A program made the position numbers and the translations under genes. The notes beneath the pieces were generated by a model. It did no database searches, was not told where the DNA came from, and saw only the letters and a program-made list of their open reading frames with translations. A DNA stretch of 64,000 nucleotides from Streptococcus oricebi (GTDB lineage: Bacteria > Bacillota > Bacilli > Lactobacillales > Streptococcaceae), in the NCBI RefSeq assembly GCF_017883985.1, contig NZ_PRDG01000001.1, forward strand, positions 1 through 64,000, written 5' to 3'. This document shows, piece after piece, positions 34,725 through 45,704 of the stretch; positions within the stretch are counted from its first letter, which is position 1, and the number at the start of each line of letters is the position of its first letter.

Positions 34725-36548
34725 TTATTCCTCATCCATGGATAGAACGCTGAGGAAGGCTTCCTGGGGCACTTCGACACTACCGATGGCCTTCATCCGT
34801 TTTTTACCGGCCTTTTGCTTTTCAAGGAGCTTGCGTTTCCAAGAAACATCTCCTCCATAACATTTAGCCAGGACATTTTTACGGAGGGCCTTGATATCAG
34901 TCCGAGCCACAATCTTCTGACCGATAGCGGCCTGGATAGGAACCTCAAACTGCTGACGAGGAATAATTTTCTTTAGCTTATCGACAATCAACTTCCCTCT
35001 TTCATAGGCAAATTCCTTGTGGACGATAAAACTGAGAGCATCAACCTTGTCGCCATTGAGTAAGATATCCATTTTAACCAAGCTGGACTTGCGGTAGTCA
35101 GAAATTTCATAATCAAAGCTAGCGTAGCCACGAGTGGATGACTTGAGCTTGTCAAAAAAGTCAAAAACAATTTCAGCCAGAGGGATCTGATAGATGACAT
35201 TGACCCGATTTTCATCGATATAGTCCATGGTCACAAAGTCTCCCCGCTTACGCTGGGCCAGCTCCATAACTGCACCGACAAATTCCTGGGGCACCATGAT
35301 TTGAGCCTTGACATAAGGTTCCTCGATAGAGTCAATCTTGGTCGGATCTGGAAACTCACTAGGATTGGAAACCTCAATCACTTCTCCATCTGTCATATTG
35401 ACCTGATAGATAACACTAGGAGCAGTCATAATCAAATCAATATTAAACTCCCGCTCTAGGCGCTCTTGAATAACGTCCATGTGGAGCAGACCCAAAAAGC
35501 CACAACGGAAACCAAAGCCCAAAGCCTGGGAGGTTTCTGGCTCAAATTGAAGACTGGCATCATTGAGCTGCAATTTTTCTAGGGCTTCCCGCAAATCGTT
35601 ATACTTATTGGACTCAATCGGATAGAGTCCCGCAAAGACCATGGGATTCATCTGCTTATAACCATGGAGAGGCTCGTCTGCTGGGTTGTTAGCAAGAGTT
35701 ACAGTATCCCCGACACGGGTGTCGGCAACAGTCTTGATAGAGGCTGCGATATAGCCGACATCACCGGTAGCTAGATAATCGCGGCCAACTGCCTTGGGTG
35801 TGAAAATTCCTACTTCGGTCACATCAAAGGTCTTGCCATTACTCATAAGCTGGATGGTGTCGCCCGGTTTGACCAGACCGTCCATGACCCGCACTTGCAG
35901 GATAACTCCCCGATAGCTGTCGTAGACCGAGTCGAAAATCAGGGCCTTGAGAGGGGCTGCCACATCACCAGTCGGAGCTGGGACCTGGGCCACAATCTGC
36001 TCTAAAATTTCCTCAATTCCGATTCCAGACTTGGCCGAAGCAAGTACCGCTTCGCTCGCATCTAGTCCAATGACATCTTCAATCTCGGTCCGCACTCGCT
36101 CAGGATCAGCTGCCGGCAGGTCAATCTTATTGATAACCGGTAGGATTTCTAGATCATTATCCAGAGCCAGGTAAACATTGGCCAGGGTTTGAGCCTCAAT
36201 CCCTTGGGCTGCATCAACTACCAAAATCGCCCCCTCACAGGCCGCTAGGGAACGCGACACCTCATAGGTAAAATCGACATGGCCTGGTGTATCAATCAAG
36301 TGAAAAATATAGGTCTCGCCATCCTTGGCCTGGTAATTTAACTCAATAGCATTGAGCTTGATGGTAATTCCACGCTCCCGCTCCAGATCCATGCTGTCCA
36401 GAAGCTGGGCCTGCATTTCGCGGCTAGAAACTGTTTCGGTCGCCTCTAAAATCCGGTCGGCCAGGGTCGACTTCCCATGGTCAATGTGGGCGATAATCGA
36501 AAAGTTCCGGATCTTTTCCTGCCTTTTCCTTAGTTGGTCTAAATTCAT
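34725..36548 (-). CDS. lepA: Elongation factor 4 (LepA)
   Basis: A ribosome-bound GTPase that helps stalled or mistranslocated ribosomes. The 607 residues carry [10 protein letters not shown] (G1, about 20-29), RERGITIK (G2), [11 protein letters not shown] (G3) and NKIDLP (G4), EF-G-like domains II, III and V, and the LepA-specific C-terminal domain ending [12 protein letters not shown]. Standard length. Expressed alone from an extended -10 TGGTATAAT (TATAAT at 36606-36611). Confidence 0.97.
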   Translation of the reverse strand: MNLDQLRKRQEKIRNFSIIAHIDHGKSTLADRILEATETVSSREMQAQLLDSMDLERERGITIKLNAIELNYQAKDGETYIFHLIDTPGHVDFTYEVSRSLAACEGAILVVDAAQGIEAQTLANVYLALDNDLEILPVINKIDLPAADPERVRTEIEDVIGLDASEAVLASAKSGIGIEEILEQIVAQVPAPTGDVAAPLKALIFDSVYDSYRGVILQVRVMDGLVKPGDTIQLMSNGKTFDVTEVGIFTPKAVGRDYLATGDVGYIAASIKTVADTRVGDTVTLANNPADEPLHGYKQMNPMVFAGLYPIESNKYNDLREALEKLQLNDASLQFEPETSQALGFGFRCGFLGLLHMDVIQERLEREFNIDLIMTAPSVIYQVNMTDGEVIEVSNPSEFPDPTKIDSIEEPYVKAQIMVPQEFVGAVMELAQRKRGDFVTMDYIDENRVNVIYQIPLAEIVFDFFDKLKSSTRGYASFDYEISDYRKSSLVKMDILLNGDKVDALSFIVHKEFAYERGKLIVDKLKKIIPRQQFEVPIQAAIGQKIVARTDIKALRKNVLAKCYGGDVSWKRKLLEKQKAGKKRMKAIGSVEVPQEAFLSVLSMDEE

Positions 36549-36731
36549 TCTGCTCTTCCTTGTTTCTTCATACTTTCTAACTTTTTCGCCTTGGGCACTC
36601 TCCTTATTATACCATAATTTTGCTAGTAACTTCAGGAATTCTGCAAAAAATATCCAGTTCCTTCCCTAGCTGCCTCTTCCTACTTTTTATGCTATAATGT
36701 AAGGGACTATTGAAGGAAATGAGGGATAGAA

Positions 36732-37553
36732 ATGATTAAATTACTGGCCTTGGATATGGACGGAACCCTGCTTGATTCGCACAAGAAGATTCCCCAAGCC
36801 CATATCGAGGCGATTCATCAGGCGATTGCCCAGGGGGTTAAGTTAGTTCTCTGTACGGGTCGACCTCTGGTCGGAGTCAAGCCCTACTATAAGGAATTGG
36901 GCCTGAGCAAGCAAAATGAATATGTCATTGTAGACAATGGCTGCGCTATTCATCAAAGTGAGGGCTGGAAGTTACTGGACTATACTGCCCTAAGCAAGGA
37001 AGACTTGGTCTACCTGGATCAGATAGCCCAAAAAACACCCGCCCAGTTAACTATTTTTGATGAGGAGCGTTACCTGGTCCTAGGAGAAGACCCTAATGAC
37101 CTAGTTAGCTATGATGCCGGCCTAGTCTTTACCCAGCCTGTCAAAATCAGCCTAGAAGAGGCCATTGAAGGAAGTGAAATCATGTTTCAGGCCATGTTTT
37201 TAGCCCAGCCTGACCAGCTGGATCGATTTGAAGCTGACTTCCATCAGGACCTGAGCCAGCGTTTCAGTGCTGTTCGTTCTCAAGACTATATCTATGAGAC
37301 CATGCCCAAGGGAACGACCAAGGCTAGTGCTTTGGCTCGGCTAGCAGAAAAGCTAGCTATTAAGCCTGAGGAAATCATGGCCATCGGTGACGCCAATAAT
37401 GATTTGGAAATGCTAGAATTTGCCGGGCTAGGGATTGCTATGGGCAACGCTAGCGACTATGTCAAGAGCCAAGCGGACGCTGTGACTACTAGCAACGACC
37501 AGGCCGGAGTGGCTAGAGCTATCGAGAAATATATTCTCAAGCAAGACGCTTAA
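36732..37553 (+). CDS. Cof-type HAD sugar-phosphate phosphatase
   Basis: A 273-residue HAD hydrolase of the Cof/YidA subfamily. Motif I is LALDMDGTLLDSHK (D7, D9), motif II is in LCTGRP, and motif IV is GDANNDLEML (near 221). A C2B cap lies between. Members dephosphorylate sugar phosphates or flavin precursors with broad specificity. It diverges from lepA; TATAAT lies at 36693-36698 with TGC, and GAGG before the start. Confidence 0.92.
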   Translation: MIKLLALDMDGTLLDSHKKIPQAHIEAIHQAIAQGVKLVLCTGRPLVGVKPYYKELGLSKQNEYVIVDNGCAIHQSEGWKLLDYTALSKEDLVYLDQIAQKTPAQLTIFDEERYLVLGEDPNDLVSYDAGLVFTQPVKISLEEAIEGSEIMFQAMFLAQPDQLDRFEADFHQDLSQRFSAVRSQDYIYETMPKGTTKASALARLAEKLAIKPEEIMAIGDANNDLEMLEFAGLGIAMGNASDYVKSQADAVTTSNDQAGVARAIEKYILKQDA

Positions 37554-37584
37554 GCCCAAAGGAGGCCCCCCAAGTCTGGACTAC

Positions 37585-37623
37585 CTCTCAAAAGTTGAGC
37601 AGAAAAAGTCTAACTTTGAAGAG
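37585..37623. repeat. Imperfect palindrome related to 32760-32802
   Basis: CTCTCAAAAGTT and AACTTTGAAGAG pair at 10 of 12 positions. The spacer GAGCAGAAAAAGTCT parallels the first copy's GGACCCTAAAAATCG. It lies in the convergent gap between the HAD and DNA-glycosylase-like genes and may also serve as a terminator. Confidence 0.55.
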
Positions 37624-37720
37624 ACAGGCGCATCCACCTCTTTTTATCTGATAAATAGACAAAAACTGCCTCTCATTCAGGACTCGGGTCTTGATGAGGG
37701 CAGTTTTCATATTTCTAGGT

Positions 37721-38086
37721 TTAAAGGTCAAGCACACCCTTTTGGGCTAGATTCTCAAGGCATTCTACTAGGTAGACCTCGTCATGCTCAGGATAAAGGG
37801 GATTGGGTAAGTCCTCCTCGGCCAAGTCAGGATAGGGATCTTGGCTTTTCCCGCGATAGTTTTTGTCCAGCCAGTTGCTATCTGGCTGGTAGCCCCTTTT
37901 CTTCATCTCCTCCATAACTAGGCAGTGATAGGCATAAAGGCGATAGGGACTATGGTCAAAGACATAGTTGACCGTCGCATGCTTCTTGCCCCAGCCTCGT
38001 CCCCGCAAGGCAGCGCATTCCCGGTGCTGGCCCAGCAACTGCTGGCGGGGTAATTTTTCAATTAAATCTTGATGCCAAAGTCTCAT
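37721..38086 (-). CDS. TIGR02328 family protein, pyrimidine-dimer glycosylase-like
   Basis: A 121-residue protein from [20 protein letters not shown] (ATG 38086). Its ATGA overlaps the ferrochelatase stop, and GGAG is upstream. The opening MRLW, then [16 protein letters not shown], and the HATVNYVF segment match the family related to phage T4 endonuclease V (Pyr_excise). T4 enzyme catalysis uses the N-terminal Thr and a Glu; whether this shorter relative is active on DNA is unknown. Coupled to hemH without functional link that I can see. Confidence 0.85.
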   Translation of the reverse strand: MRLWHQDLIEKLPRQQLLGQHRECAALRGRGWGKKHATVNYVFDHSPYRLYAYHCLVMEEMKKRGYQPDSNWLDKNYRGKSQDPYPDLAEEDLPNPLYPEHDEVYLVECLENLAQKGVLDL

Positions 38087-39183
38087 TCTAGCTCCTTGGG
38101 CCACTTGCCCTTCTTCTTGAGTAATTGTTTAACAAAGAATGGAATCTTGACATTTTCAATTCCCTTCTTTTCAATCAACTTGCGGACAAATTCGGGCATC
38201 TTCAAGTCCGAATCTGCCAGGAGCCTCTTGGCCTGTTCGGATGGCTTTAATTCATCAAAGGTCGTGGTTTCTGGTTGCATCCATTCATAAGGTTGGTTTT
38301 CATGGGCTCTAATGGTTTCCATCAGGGCATCAATCAGGGCTGGCTGGGCATTGGGCATTTCTGGTCGGTGATAGCCAATCCCATATTTATCACACAAGTC
38401 CTTGCATTCAATATCATTATCAAAGAGGACCTCAATGTGCTCTGAAATAAAGGCAATCGGTAGAAAAATATAATGGTCTGGATGATTGTCCTTATGTTCC
38501 TCGATATACTCCAAGACATCTGGCTTAATCCAGGGTAGGCCAATATCGCTCTCACTCTGCCAGGTCGAGGTATAGTTTGCCTCATCAAGACCCAATCTTT
38601 GAGCAATGATGTGGGCATTGTCAAAAACCTGATCAATATAAGGGTCCTCAAAATCCAAGGCAATCAAGGGTACGGAATGGGCTGAGAAAAGAACCTGAAA
38701 ACTTTCATTACCTAAACTAGAAATAATCTCCCGCAACTGGTCTGTCCAATAGGAAAGCAAGGACGGAGCCTTGTACCACTCCTTAATGATATGAAAGCGA
38801 ATTTGGTCAGACTCGATAAATTTTTCATAACCCATGACCGAGTAAAAAGAGTAATGAGGCTCCAAAATCAGACAGAGACATTCCTCAATTCCGTCTGCTT
38901 CCATTTGCTTAATCACATCTGGAATAAAGGGTCTAGAAAATTTATTGGCAAAGTAAACTCGGTATTCCTGACCCAGGCGCTCCTGCACTAGGGCTGCTTC
39001 TTGACGGCTAATCTCCTGCAAGGGGCTGGAGCCAATCAAGCGATAGTTCTCGTAGAGATGTTGAATCTCACTATCTTTGGGGCGAATACCGCGACGAATA
39101 TTGGTAAAGAACTCCGCTATATCCTCAAATGTATAACCCTCTGGCGAACCAAAGGTCATCATCAAAACTGCTTTTGTAGTCAT
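38083..39183 (-). CDS. hemH: Ferrochelatase (coproporphyrin type, CpfC/HemH)
   Basis: Inserts ferrous iron into a porphyrin. The 366-residue protein begins with [20 protein letters not shown], has the conserved RRGIRP and the active-site FSAHSVPL (His near 172), and a second region with [16 protein letters not shown]. Gram-positive enzymes act on coproporphyrin III. Streptococci usually lack the rest of heme synthesis, so it may work on scavenged porphyrin or in reverse. No iron-sulfur cysteine cluster is seen. An iron operon with EfeB lies 7 kb away. Confidence 0.93.
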   Translation of the reverse strand: MTTKAVLMMTFGSPEGYTFEDIAEFFTNIRRGIRPKDSEIQHLYENYRLIGSSPLQEISRQEAALVQERLGQEYRVYFANKFSRPFIPDVIKQMEADGIEECLCLILEPHYSFYSVMGYEKFIESDQIRFHIIKEWYKAPSLLSYWTDQLREIISSLGNESFQVLFSAHSVPLIALDFEDPYIDQVFDNAHIIAQRLGLDEANYTSTWQSESDIGLPWIKPDVLEYIEEHKDNHPDHYIFLPIAFISEHIEVLFDNDIECKDLCDKYGIGYHRPEMPNAQPALIDALMETIRAHENQPYEWMQPETTTFDELKPSEQAKRLLADSDLKMPEFVRKLIEKKGIENVKIPFFVKQLLKKKGKWPKELE

Positions 39184-39380
39184 AAACTCCTCTTATCTAT
39201 TTTCAACTAATTTTATTTTACTAGGTTAGCCGAAAAAATGATACTAAAAAGCTATGATTTGGGCAAAAAAGTTTGATAAGCCAAAGTTTATTAGAAAGAC
39301 AGAATTTTCTGATTTTTCGTCAAATCTAGGCAGATATCTTAAAGGTCAAGAACTGTTCTGCTTCTCTTATTTGCAGGTCA

Positions 39381-39409
39381 TTGTTGTCCCGCCCTGAATA
39401 TGCTATACT
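39381..39409 (+). promoter_or_regulatory. pepT promoter
   Basis: TTGTTG (39381-39386), 17-base spacer, TATACT (39404-39409) with TG; the ATG at 39441 has AAGGAG upstream. Confidence 0.65.
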
Positions 39410-39440
39410 GGGACTATAAACTAGTAGACAAGGAGAAATC

Positions 39441-40667
39441 ATGAAATACCCTCAACTCTTGGAGCGGTTTTTGACCTATGTCAAGGTTAATACTCGTTCT
39501 GATGAAACTTCTCAAACGACCCCCAGCACCCAAAGCCAGGTTGACTTTGCCCTAAAGGTTCTGCAACCAGAAATGGAAAGAATTGGCCTCAAGGACGTCC
39601 ACTGCCTGGATAATGGCTTTATTGTGGGAACCCTGCCAGCCCGAGGTGGAGTTTTCAAACATAAAATCGGTTTTATCTCCCACATGGATACGGCTGACTT
39701 TAATGCAGAGGGCGTGCAACCTCAGGTCATTAAAAACTATGACGGTCAGGCTATTCCGCTGGGAAACTCTGGCTATGAACTCAATAGCCAAGACTTCCCC
39801 AATCTAGCCAACTACCTAGGCCAGACCTTGATTACCACAGACGGGACCACCCTCTTGGGGGCCGATGATAAGTCTGGTATTGCTGAGATTATGACAGCTG
39901 TAGAATATCTGGCTAGCAATTCCCAAATTCCCCACTGTGAAATTCGGGTCGGCTTTGGACCAGATGAGGAAATCGGGATTGGTGCTGACAAATTTGATGT
40001 AGAAGACTTCAACGTAGACTTCGCCTATACGGTTGATGGGGGGCCGCTGGGCGAGCTCCAATATGAAACCTTTAGTGCTGCTAGCGCTGAACTTCATTTC
40101 CAGGGCCGCAATGTCCACCCCGGAACAGCCAAGGGCCAAATGGTCAATGCCCTGCAACTAGCTGTGGACTTCCACCAAGAGCTTCCTCAAGAAGATCGGC
40201 CAGAGCTAACCGAGGGCTACCAGGGCTTCTACCATCTTTTAAAACTAGAGGGAAGCGTGGAGGAAGCTAAGTCCAGCTACATTATTCGCGATTTTGACTC
40301 TAGCGACTTTGAAAAGAGAAAAGAGCTAATCTTGGATCTTGCCCAAAAGATGAACGCAGAACTGGACCAAGAGAGAGTCTTTGTGGACTTGAAGGACCAG
40401 TACTACAATATGCGGCAGGTTATCGAGCAGGATATGACCCCTATACACTTAGCTAAAAGAGCTATGGAGGCCCTGGCTATCAAGCCCATTATTGAACCCA
40501 TTCGGGGCGGAACAGACGGCTCTAAAATTTCCTTTATGGGTCTTCCAACCCCTAATCTCTTTGCAGGCGGGGAAAACATGCATGGCCGCTTTGAATACGT
40601 CAGTCTAGAGACCATGGAAAAAGCGGTCGATACCCTTATCGCTATTGTCACTGACCAGCAAGCCTAG
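39441..40667 (+). CDS. pepT: Tripeptide aminopeptidase PepT
   Basis: A cytosolic M20 zinc peptidase that removes N-terminal residues from tripeptides. The 408 residues contain [11 protein letters not shown] (metal His and Asp near 77-81), [15 protein letters not shown] (near 138-152), [10 protein letters not shown] (catalytic Glu near 174) and GGTDGSKIS in the C-terminal catalytic part; the dimerisation domain lies between. The length is typical. Confidence 0.97.
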   Translation: MKYPQLLERFLTYVKVNTRSDETSQTTPSTQSQVDFALKVLQPEMERIGLKDVHCLDNGFIVGTLPARGGVFKHKIGFISHMDTADFNAEGVQPQVIKNYDGQAIPLGNSGYELNSQDFPNLANYLGQTLITTDGTTLLGADDKSGIAEIMTAVEYLASNSQIPHCEIRVGFGPDEEIGIGADKFDVEDFNVDFAYTVDGGPLGELQYETFSAASAELHFQGRNVHPGTAKGQMVNALQLAVDFHQELPQEDRPELTEGYQGFYHLLKLEGSVEEAKSSYIIRDFDSSDFEKRKELILDLAQKMNAELDQERVFVDLKDQYYNMRQVIEQDMTPIHLAKRAMEALAIKPIIEPIRGGTDGSKISFMGLPTPNLFAGGENMHGRFEYVSLETMEKAVDTLIAIVTDQQA

Positions 40668-40749
40668 ACTTGAACCAACCAATCTAAAATCCCCGAGAAA
40701 AGACTTGGGTAAAATCCAAGAAAAACCGAGATCAGTCTTTGTTCCACTC

Positions 40750-40778
40750 CCCCAGCTAGCAAGGAAAACTAGCTGGGG
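40750..40778. terminator. Stem-loop between pepT and the broken glycosyltransferase
   Basis: CCCCAGCTAG and CTAGCTGGGG around CAAGGAAAA: a 10-bp GC-rich stem lacking a good T-run on either side. Probably a weak terminator for the convergent pair. Confidence 0.5.
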
Positions 40779-40787
40779 CTTGGCTAC

Positions 40788-41681
40788 TTACTGGTCTCGG
40801 TTTTTCTCATTTAGCCTTACTAGGGCTAATTTTTCTTCGATTTGGCGGTAAATTTCGGTATTTTCTAGGCCTTGCGAGGCGGCGCTATCCCTGCAATAGG
40901 ACAGGAGGAAGGGATAATATTCGATATAGGGAGTCAGGTCATAACCAGCCGTGGCTGTTAGGGCTAGCTGTTCCTCATAGCCTGCCAAAAGGTCTGAAAA
41001 CCACTTTTCATTCCATACATGGGAGATGCTACCTGCGCGGAGGCGGTAATAATAAAGGGGTTCATTGAGGTAGATAATTTTTTGGGCCTGCATATATAGC
41101 TTATAGGTAGTGAAGCTATCTTCGGCAGAGCGACCAACTGGATACCTGACCTTGTCGAATAAACTGCGCTTATAGAGCTTGCCCCAGGCAGTCAAGAAAG
41201 AGCCATCCAGCATTCTCTGCTTGGGATAGGCCGCTAGCATTTCCTGCCTGGTGTAGACTTTTTCAAAGTATTCTTTGGTGTAGAATAAAAAGGTTGCGTC
41301 CGAACCCCGAAAAGAGACATGGTGGGCCACAGCGACATCTGCCTCATATTCCTGTAATTTGGAGTAGAGCTTTTCGACATGCTGCTCATAGAGCCAGTCA
41401 TCCGAGTCCAGAAAGACCAGATAGTTCCCGGTCGCCTTTTCTATCCCATGATTTCTAGCAGCAGACAGACCTTGATTTTCCTGGTGGTAGACCTTGATTC
41501 TGGAATCTTCGGTGGCTAATTGCTGGCAGATTTAGCCCGACTGGTCGGTTGAGCCATCATTGACCAAAATAATTTCTAAATTTTCATAGGTCTGCTTACG
41601 GGCACTATTGACACATTCGGCCAGATAGGTCTGGACATTATAGACCGGGATAATAATCGTTACTTTTTCTTCTTGACTCAT
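40788..41681 (-). pseudogene. Family 2 glycosyltransferase broken by one stop codon
   Basis: From ATG 41681 the frame reads [20 protein letters not shown] to NDGSTDQSG, then TAA at 41534-41532 (codon 50), then continues in the same frame ICQQLATEDSRIKVYHQENQ through FLDSDDW (the DxD motif) to the end at 40788. A complete GT-A enzyme of about 297 residues would result from one base change (probably AAA, GAA or CAA to TAA). A start at ATG 41330 would give only the acceptor half without the nucleotide-binding site. It resembles wall-teichoic or capsule side-chain transferases. No partner genes remain. Confidence 0.85.
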
Positions 41682-41828
41682 TTTCAGCCAGGCTAGAGGA
41701 AAGTCAAAAGCTTAAGCGGGAGACCTGCTTTCAGGTTCCAGCAATAAAGTCTTTCATCTTTCTTAGCCAACACTCCTTTTTCTTTTTACTATATCTAGTA
41801 TAGCTGATTTTTTCTAAAAAACAAGTCC

Positions 41829-41862
41829 AAAAGCCCTAATCTACTAGCTAGATAGGGCTTTT
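41829..41862 (-). terminator. Terminator of the adcAII-pht operon
   Basis: On the - strand AAAAGCCCTA pairs with TAGGGCTTTT around a 14-base loop. It follows the pht stop by about 10 bases. Confidence 0.85.
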
Positions 41863-41872
41863 GATTGTTCAT

Positions 41873-44800
41873 CTAAGAGACCTCCTCCATACTAAGGAGA
41901 TTGATGGTTTTAATCTCTTGTTGGCTGTTCTGCAAGCTAATCGTCTTGGACTCTGCTTGATAACTGATAGACTCTAGACTGACGCCATAGCGGAGGGCCA
42001 GAGTGGTTAAGCGGGTCTGGAAGTCTTTTAGGGTCAGACCATAGGCTTGAGCCAAGGCTTCCTGCTCCTTATCATAATTATCTTCTTCTACTTTATCAGC
42101 CTCCTTTTCTCCTTCCTCTGCTGGGGCTTGATTTGCTTGACTATCTTCCTTAGGCTCTTCCATCCTTCCTTGACCATGCTGGCTGTCCCTACCCCAACCG
42201 TCATTTGAACTTGGCCGTTCAGCTGGGTGCTCAATATAGTATTTAACCGTTGCAAATAGGTCTTCCAGACTATAACCAACTGGCGCCTGATAGAGTCCTT
42301 GATCAAACCAGGCTAAAGCTAGATTATGGTAATGATCTTGGTGGGGGATAATGAACTGGCCATCTCGGTAGTCAACTACATAGGCTAAATTATAAGGGAG
42401 CTGCTCAAGAGGAATACGCTTAGCTCCTGGTAGGCTTTCATAGAGGGCCTGGCTCTTACCTGTTTGGGCCGAGCGTTCTCCTTCTCTTCCTGCTTGCTCG
42501 GCTGGCTTCTTAGCTGTCAAGTCCTGCTCCTTACAATAAGCCTCGGCTGCTGCCCTCTCCTCTTGGGATAGGTCAGCCTTAGGAATCCAATGACTGTGGC
42601 CCAAATGGCTAGCCACATAGGCATCTCCTTCATCTTTTTCAATATCCTTTACATCAAAGATATAGCCATCAGATGTGGTGTACTTGCCTGCGGCCTTAGC
42701 GGCAGCCAACTCCTCAGGACTATAAGCGATTTGAGAATTTGGTAGACCCTTGCGCTCTGGGTGTTGGATTTGATTGATAAGATTTTGAGCATCTGACCAA
42801 AGTTGGCTGCGCTTGCTCTTAGGATCGGCCAGGCGATCCAGTAAGGCGTCTAGCGCCTCAAACAAGCTGTCATCTGCATCTTGATTTTCCAGAACTTGGC
42901 GGGCAGACATGAGGAGGGGATAGAGTTTGGCATAAAATTCCGAATGCTCGATTTGGGCCTTTCCCTCATCTTCCTCCACCTTGGCCCGACTAACCTTGGC
43001 CAGCAATTCCTTGGCGGAAGCTAGGAGTTCTTCCTGGCTAGCTAGTCCCTTGCTCCAGCTGTCCTTCAAGTCTGCTAGAGTTCTTGCCAAGCCTTGCTTC
43101 TGCTGGCTTTCATCTAGACTGTCTAAAATTTTCTCAATCTGCTCAAAGGTCTGGCTTAAGTCGCTATTTTGTCTTTCCTCCTTTGGTTTTGGAGCAAAAT
43201 CTGCTCCATAGATACCTGCTAGAAACTGATAAATATTGGTCTTATAGCTATGACCATTGATTTGTTGGCTATCTAGCAGGGTTTGCTTAGTCTTTTGAGA
43301 CTTGGGACCAACCAAGAGTTTTTGAGCTGCTAGCTTGCTCTGATAGATTTCCAAAAAGAGACCTTCTAGATTGATGGCCTCAATCTTGGCCTGGGATTTA
43401 TAGAGTTTGATAGCTAGCTCAGCCAGCTTATCAGCCAATTCCTTGGGGAGCCGGTCATCATCTACTGCTTGATAGAAGAATTTGAGGTAGTCTACCGCTG
43501 TAATTCCCGGCCGGTCATGGAAGTCCTGAATGGCCGTTAAAAGCTGAGAGAGCTCCTCCATTTTCTCTTGATTTTTCTCCAGTTTGGCTGCCTGTAGTTG
43601 ACTGAGAAAGTCCGCCTTAGACAGGCCGTAATTTTCCGTAGCCAGGCGATTGAGGCGTTCAACCAGGGCTTGATATTTCTTGTCCAACTCGGTCATTTCT
43701 GAAGGCTTGGCCTGCTTATCAATATGGATATACTGCTTGTCAAATTGCTCTAGGCTAGCCAAGTAACCTGCAGTTGAGTTGCTAGCTAGATTTTTGATTC
43801 CTTGGACAAATTGCCCCAGAGCAAGTTCAATCCGTCTCTGCATAACCAAGTCATGAGCATAGAGAGCCCGACTAGCGGCTAAAAGTTGCTCGACCTTGGA
43901 GAGAACCTGCTCCTCCTGATAAGGGCCAGCCTGATAGCTGGACTGGAGACTTGGCAACTTATGCTTCAAGGCTTCTTCAAAGCCCTTGGTCTGAATGCGA
44001 ATATAATGGTTATGGTCTCCATGCGGGATGACAAACTGCCCCTTTTCAACCTGAATATCATAAGGGGCCAGACCCGAACGCAAGGCGGTTGTATAAAGCT
44101 CATTATAAAAGTCCAGTTCAGGATTGCCAGTCACTAGAGGCAGGCGGACCCTCTCCTTGCGGACTGCATAAGGGTGAACATGGGTCGGGTCATAGGCCTG
44201 ATCCGGATTGTTAAAGACAAAATAGTCACCTGAAATCCGAACCGCCTCCAAGGGTACACCATAGGTCTTAGAGATATAGTTGATTTTTTCTTGGTCACTG
44301 GCGTCCTTAGAGAAGCTATCAAGCCCGGTTAAAGGACTGGCAGACTCCTCTTTCTTGCCCTTAGCTAGTGTCTCCTCAGCTGCTCGAATCTGCTCGGCAG
44401 TCAGGTCCTTTTTAAAGAAATAATGGGCATGTCCACCATGCTGGACCATGTAGCCCTGGTCGTCCTTGCCGACAACATTTTCAGCCTTAAAGCCATGATC
44501 GTCCTCTGCCTTAGGATTTTCTGGTTTGGGTGGAGTGATTGGCGGTAGCTTGGGTTGGGCAAGAAGATTGCCAGGCTTATAGCCAATTGGAATCTTCTGG
44601 GCAATCTCCCTTTCCAAATCCGACATTTTGGCAAAAGGAATATAGTGGTAGTGGTCGCCATGAGGAACGGCAACCCCATTTTTAGAGCGGGATTTGATTT
44701 GGAGTGGGTCAAAAACCAATCCGTCCTCTTCCACATAGCGCTGGCTTAAAGGCAGACTATAAAGCTTCTGCAAAAGGCCATCCAAGGACTGATTTGGGGA

Positions 44801-45697
44801 CTGATTAGGTAGTTGGGGTTGGGAACCCGGAACGAGCTGAGGAGGCAGTTGGGGACTTGGCAAGGACGGCTGACCAAATCCTTGATTGCCTTGATGACTT
44901 TGGCTTCCCGGGTTGGAGCCTATAAATCCTGCATGAGCTTGGGGTTGGCTAGGCCGATAATGAGGCTGGGGATTTTGCTGACCTTGATTGAGGCGATTCC
45001 AATAGTCTTGGGCCGCAGCTAATTCGCTAGGTGAAAGGGCAGACTTGGGAATCCAGTGAGTATGGTTGCCATGAGGGACGACAAAACCATCTCCCGTGTC
45101 TTCGATAACATCACTAGGATTAAAGATATAGCCATCATCAGTCGTATAGCGACCTTGGGCTCGGGCTGCTTGGACCGCAGCTGTAACTGGCGCCTTGTGA
45201 CCACCTCTCCCTGCTATACTTTCCTGTCTCTGCCTAGCAATTTCTTCCTTGGTCCGGACATTGCTAGTTTTCTGTCCTTCCTTGATATAGAGATAATAAC
45301 GACCGTCAACCTTGATGATGTAGCCATCCTTGACTTGATTGATGATATCTTCCTGCTTAAGCTGGTAATTGGGATCCCGCATAACCAGATCCTCGCTGAT
45401 AATGGCATCATAAGGAACCTTGCCATTATAGTAATGGTAGTGATCGCCATGCGAGGTGACATAGCCCTGGTCTGTTATCTTGATAACGATTTGCTCAGCA
45501 TTGATTCCTTCCTTGGCACTGACTTGATCCGGACTAAGCTCCTCTTCTTTTTTAGTCGCTTTCTTATCCTTCTTTCCTGCAATATAGGCTACACGATTAT
45601 TACGCTTATTGGAACTCTCTTGGTGCCGACTCAACTCATAGGCACAGAGACTGAGGGCCAAAATAGCCACCGAACCGATAATATATTGTTTTTTCAT
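41873..45697 (-). CDS. Histidine triad surface protein (Pht family)
   Basis: A 1274-residue surface protein of the pneumococcal histidine triad family. Its N-terminus (MKKQYIIGSVAILALSLCAY) is nearly that of PhtD; the lipobox (LSLC) is atypical. I count seven HxxHxH or near-identical triads: 83-88, 209-214, 346-351, 420-425, about 560, about 1035 and about 1125. The first 240 residues resemble PhtD and the AdcAII-interacting part. A Pro/Gln-rich linker (240-310) and a long helical region without triads (about 590-1010) follow. Pht proteins store zinc and pass it to AdcAII, and bind complement factors. It follows adcAII by 7 bases. Confidence 0.95.
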   Translation of the reverse strand: MKKQYIIGSVAILALSLCAYELSRHQESSNKRNNRVAYIAGKKDKKATKKEEELSPDQVSAKEGINAEQIVIKITDQGYVTSHGDHYHYYNGKVPYDAIISEDLVMRDPNYQLKQEDIINQVKDGYIIKVDGRYYLYIKEGQKTSNVRTKEEIARQRQESIAGRGGHKAPVTAAVQAARAQGRYTTDDGYIFNPSDVIEDTGDGFVVPHGNHTHWIPKSALSPSELAAAQDYWNRLNQGQQNPQPHYRPSQPQAHAGFIGSNPGSQSHQGNQGFGQPSLPSPQLPPQLVPGSQPQLPNQSPNQSLDGLLQKLYSLPLSQRYVEEDGLVFDPLQIKSRSKNGVAVPHGDHYHYIPFAKMSDLEREIAQKIPIGYKPGNLLAQPKLPPITPPKPENPKAEDDHGFKAENVVGKDDQGYMVQHGGHAHYFFKKDLTAEQIRAAEETLAKGKKEESASPLTGLDSFSKDASDQEKINYISKTYGVPLEAVRISGDYFVFNNPDQAYDPTHVHPYAVRKERVRLPLVTGNPELDFYNELYTTALRSGLAPYDIQVEKGQFVIPHGDHNHYIRIQTKGFEEALKHKLPSLQSSYQAGPYQEEQVLSKVEQLLAASRALYAHDLVMQRRIELALGQFVQGIKNLASNSTAGYLASLEQFDKQYIHIDKQAKPSEMTELDKKYQALVERLNRLATENYGLSKADFLSQLQAAKLEKNQEKMEELSQLLTAIQDFHDRPGITAVDYLKFFYQAVDDDRLPKELADKLAELAIKLYKSQAKIEAINLEGLFLEIYQSKLAAQKLLVGPKSQKTKQTLLDSQQINGHSYKTNIYQFLAGIYGADFAPKPKEERQNSDLSQTFEQIEKILDSLDESQQKQGLARTLADLKDSWSKGLASQEELLASAKELLAKVSRAKVEEDEGKAQIEHSEFYAKLYPLLMSARQVLENQDADDSLFEALDALLDRLADPKSKRSQLWSDAQNLINQIQHPERKGLPNSQIAYSPEELAAAKAAGKYTTSDGYIFDVKDIEKDEGDAYVASHLGHSHWIPKADLSQEERAAAEAYCKEQDLTAKKPAEQAGREGERSAQTGKSQALYESLPGAKRIPLEQLPYNLAYVVDYRDGQFIIPHQDHYHNLALAWFDQGLYQAPVGYSLEDLFATVKYYIEHPAERPSSNDGWGRDSQHGQGRMEEPKEDSQANQAPAEEGEKEADKVEEDNYDKEQEALAQAYGLTLKDFQTRLTTLALRYGVSLESISYQAESKTISLQNSQQEIKTINLLSMEEVS

Positions 45698-45704
45698 AGC
45701 GTCC

